Below, piece after piece: positions 6,101 through 6,964 of a DNA stretch of 6,964 nt. This DNA comes from an uncultured Clostridia bacterium. GTDB taxonomy: Bacteria; Bacillota; Clostridia; RUG12999. Within the stretch, counting starts at the first letter, position 1. Every line of letters begins with the position of its first letter. The notes under the pieces were generated by a model. The model saw nothing but the letters and a program-made list of their open reading frames with translations. It was not told the origin of the DNA and did not search any database. The translations under genes and the position numbers were made by a program. The DNA lies in the NCBI GenBank assembly GCA_949739095.1, contig CATIYX010000226.1:1-6964 (forward strand), read 5' to 3'.

Positions 6101-6964
6101 AGTGCTGGCAGGCATTAAACCGACAGGTGCAGATAATGCAAAGGCGGCGGAAACCCTGTATAACAATGTTCTTGCATGGGAAGATATGATGCACATAGTG
6201 AATACCACACAGGGAATTGATAACACGCTGGCAAACAGTGATATGGAGAGTCGGCAGAATATCCGATATATGCGTATGTTTGGAAAAGCGTTTATGTATG
6301 CTGCGGGCAGCCATGTCGGGATTGGATATGGTTCAGTAAGTGGTATGGTGTGTGGAAAACCGATTTCTATGCTTGCGCCGGATGCGACAGCAAACAACAT
6401 TTTCGGTTGGGGAATTGCCCACGAAATTGGACATAATATGGATAAACTTGGAAAGGCTGAGATTACCAATAATATCTATTCCTTGATGGCGCAGACCTAT
6501 GATGGAAAACAGAATACCTTAGCTTCACGTTTGGAAAAGAGTAATAAATACAAAGGTATCTATGATAAAGTATCTGTAGGACGTCCGGGAATGTCAAACG
6601 ATGTGTTTGTGCAACTTGGCATGTACTGGCAGCTTCATCTTGCTTATGACAATGGCGAAAATCCGATGGACTTCTACAACAGATTCTTTAAGGAATGGAA
6701 GAAAGGCAGTATCACTGCGCCGACAAGTGATGAACGTTTTGCTTTGGTTGCAAGTAAAACAGCGAATAAGAATCTCACAGAGTTCTTTGAACGTTGGGGA
6801 ATGAGCCTTAGTGACAGCACAAAGGCGACACTGGCAGCATATCCTGAGGAAACAAGAAGTATTCAATATTTGAATGACGAATCAAGACGCTATCGTTTAA
6901 GCGGTGGTGCGGCAGGCGTCGGTACCACTACGGCAACAGCGGTTGTAGATAGTGAAAATGAGAA
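3147..6964 (+). CDS. Secreted multidomain M60-like zinc metallopeptidase with dockerin, FN3 and discoidin domains (3' end outside window)
   Basis: The frame is open from GTG 3147 to the right edge: 1272 codons with no stop. Residues 1-27 are a signal peptide (MKQKK, a hydrophobic core, cleavage near GFAA); C12 has no lipobox. Residues 28-158 are a beta-rich module I do not recognise. A type I dockerin follows at about 159-212, with both loops intact: D161, N163, D165, N169, D172 and D192, N194, D196, D200, D203. About 213-378 is beta-rich, possibly discoidin-like. Two fibronectin III domains follow (about 383-471 and 477-563), then a discoidin/CBM32-like domain (571-724, with DGDYGTHW at 611-618), then a helical linker to about 795. 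The rest is an M60-like domain: a beta-sandwich part (796-940), then the zinc site H1092-E1093-I-G-H1096 and E1105, matching the family pattern HExxH-x(8-28)-E, followed by ITNNIYS. M60 relatives cleave mucin-type glycoproteins outside the cell. The dockerin implies attachment to a cohesin partner. The substrate is inferred. Confidence 0.92.
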   Translation, partial: MKQKKTIATVLCAALLSSVIATTGFAAEPEQVTATGAMGSIKATLRFDYPQLLSKVKEKNINITLYKDGTAMGEIPLNGEVTGELGGKTRVTQKNVDGVAITTEEEIGYLDVDINELPLGEYSFAFEGDGYTPYKTPTIALENYSQQIILGTGDKTFSVGDVNGDKKVNNTDRDLVSSALGKTDEQSLSLYDLNGDNKIDIIDLAYVNHQLAAEGGVQIFDTNLIAQKVVQTDKITQQVNVTGTIGDIFSENNEKAVTLKAKDEASALSIPIEFNNATEMEQIEVVSPEGNGALTAGVAQITYEDENGNEVTEEIPFDSSIPEEVELLSLQEGTSSVVISLGKRVAVKKIIIHVNKVVGVEGEPTYAVVQEVKFLKDIVPENPALQNLSVKNVKATPKSESVQLKWNEFPNITGYTVYYGTQSGVYDKQLTVDTNSALINGLKNLTTYYFTVTPISPGWEGARSDVVSAMPIPDKAPLKPDMVVVKPMDGALSVSWKKTENATYYKVFYKEATADKFVQWGDKIETTNVSIGGLTNGTEYLLYVVAGNDIGEGPKSDLATGTPEKIEVEAPKIPTLHQIDKDNIEKIEMAHKDYYDHNEYPNGFDVWNVADGDYGTHWTARRFWESSQFTFTFKEAKEMNYMVYVPRLDGNYRKSLERYSITVWDEEGNQKTVSKPIAINSTVTGYMILPFEKTKVKKLAVSLAQWAGSPTGVSLAEAVFYESDNLATEVRGLFKDDTYTELSEAAKADTAATTAKIEALRAEANDADGYYVDKDVLLDELDLAEALLGGDTSALGRVKVGIESRSTGNDGKKYGQSGSDLQPLGVVAYSTAYAEKNKFAQPKVTIYAHIPEGENVYVVPTQYYAEANAWQGGGIALQNGRNIIEIPQMGSQTTERGGSLYLRYSGAHPEDISLQIRQGATPIPTLELADWYKIDEQTRRARINTYVEELEKHVAGLNKQNISLRIGNSTEISMPNVLLSVAADRVLAGIKPTGADNAKAAETLYNNVLAWEDMMHIVNTTQGIDNTLANSDMESRQNIRYMRMFGKAFMYAAGSHVGIGYGSVSGMVCGKPISMLAPDATANNIFGWGIAHEIGHNMDKLGKAEITNNIYSLMAQTYDGKQNTLASRLEKSNKYKGIYDKVSVGRPGMSNDVFVQLGMYWQLHLAYDNGENPMDFYNRFFKEWKKGSITAPTSDERFALVASKTANKNLTEFFERWGMSLSDSTKATLAAYPEETRSIQYLNDESRRYRLSGGAAGVGTTTATAVVDSENE

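Noticed and set aside
5981..6469. Minus-strand frames of 154-162 codons inside the peptidase gene
   Set aside because: They are antisense to the M60 domain with its intact zinc motif, and no start signals were seen.

Overview
The window looks like the chromosome of a gut or host-associated member of the Firmicutes, probably class Clostridia. The evidence is: AAGGRGG-like ribosome binding sites, frequent GTG starts, sigma-A type promoters (TTGACA/TATAAT), AT-leaning DNA, a CRISPR repeat of the subtype I-C kind, and a secreted dockerin-containing M60-type metallopeptidase. No 16S gene or other species marker is present, so I do not name a genus.

All convincing features lie on the + strand and form four separate units, divided by strong rho-independent terminators. 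(1) Positions 1-245 are the trailer end of a CRISPR array: three full 32-bp repeats, three complete spacers, one partial spacer at the left edge and a degenerate last repeat. It is closed by a terminator at 271-316. The leader and any cas genes would lie to the left, outside the window. (2) Positions 436-1956 are a monocistronic unit: a promoter, a 5' leader of about 110 nt with two clear foldable elements, a 443-residue CPA2-type monovalent cation:proton antiporter with a GTG start, and a terminator that begins at the stop codon. (3) Positions 2028-2898 are a two-gene unit with its own promoter and terminator. A small DUF4234 membrane protein overlaps a small DUF2752 membrane protein, which suggests translational coupling; the function is unknown. 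(4) From 2992 to the right edge there is a regulatory region with a 14-bp direct repeat, a promoter, and the first 1272 codons of a very large secreted protein that runs out of the window.

The large protein carries, in order: a signal peptide, an uncharacterised beta-rich module, a type I dockerin with both calcium loops intact, a second beta-rich module, two fibronectin type III domains, a discoidin/CBM32-like domain, a helical linker, and an M60-like (enhancin/mucinase family) peptidase domain with an intact HEIGH zinc site. This suggests an exported enzyme that attacks host glycoproteins such as mucins and can be docked onto a cohesin-bearing partner. The four units do not obviously form one pathway.

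The points most worth following up are the structured leader of the antiporter, the DUF4234-DUF2752 pair, the N-terminal placement and asymmetric recognition residues of the dockerin, the 31-bp-spaced operator-like repeats before the peptidase gene, and the way the last CRISPR repeat keeps its processing hairpin but loses the crRNA 5' handle.
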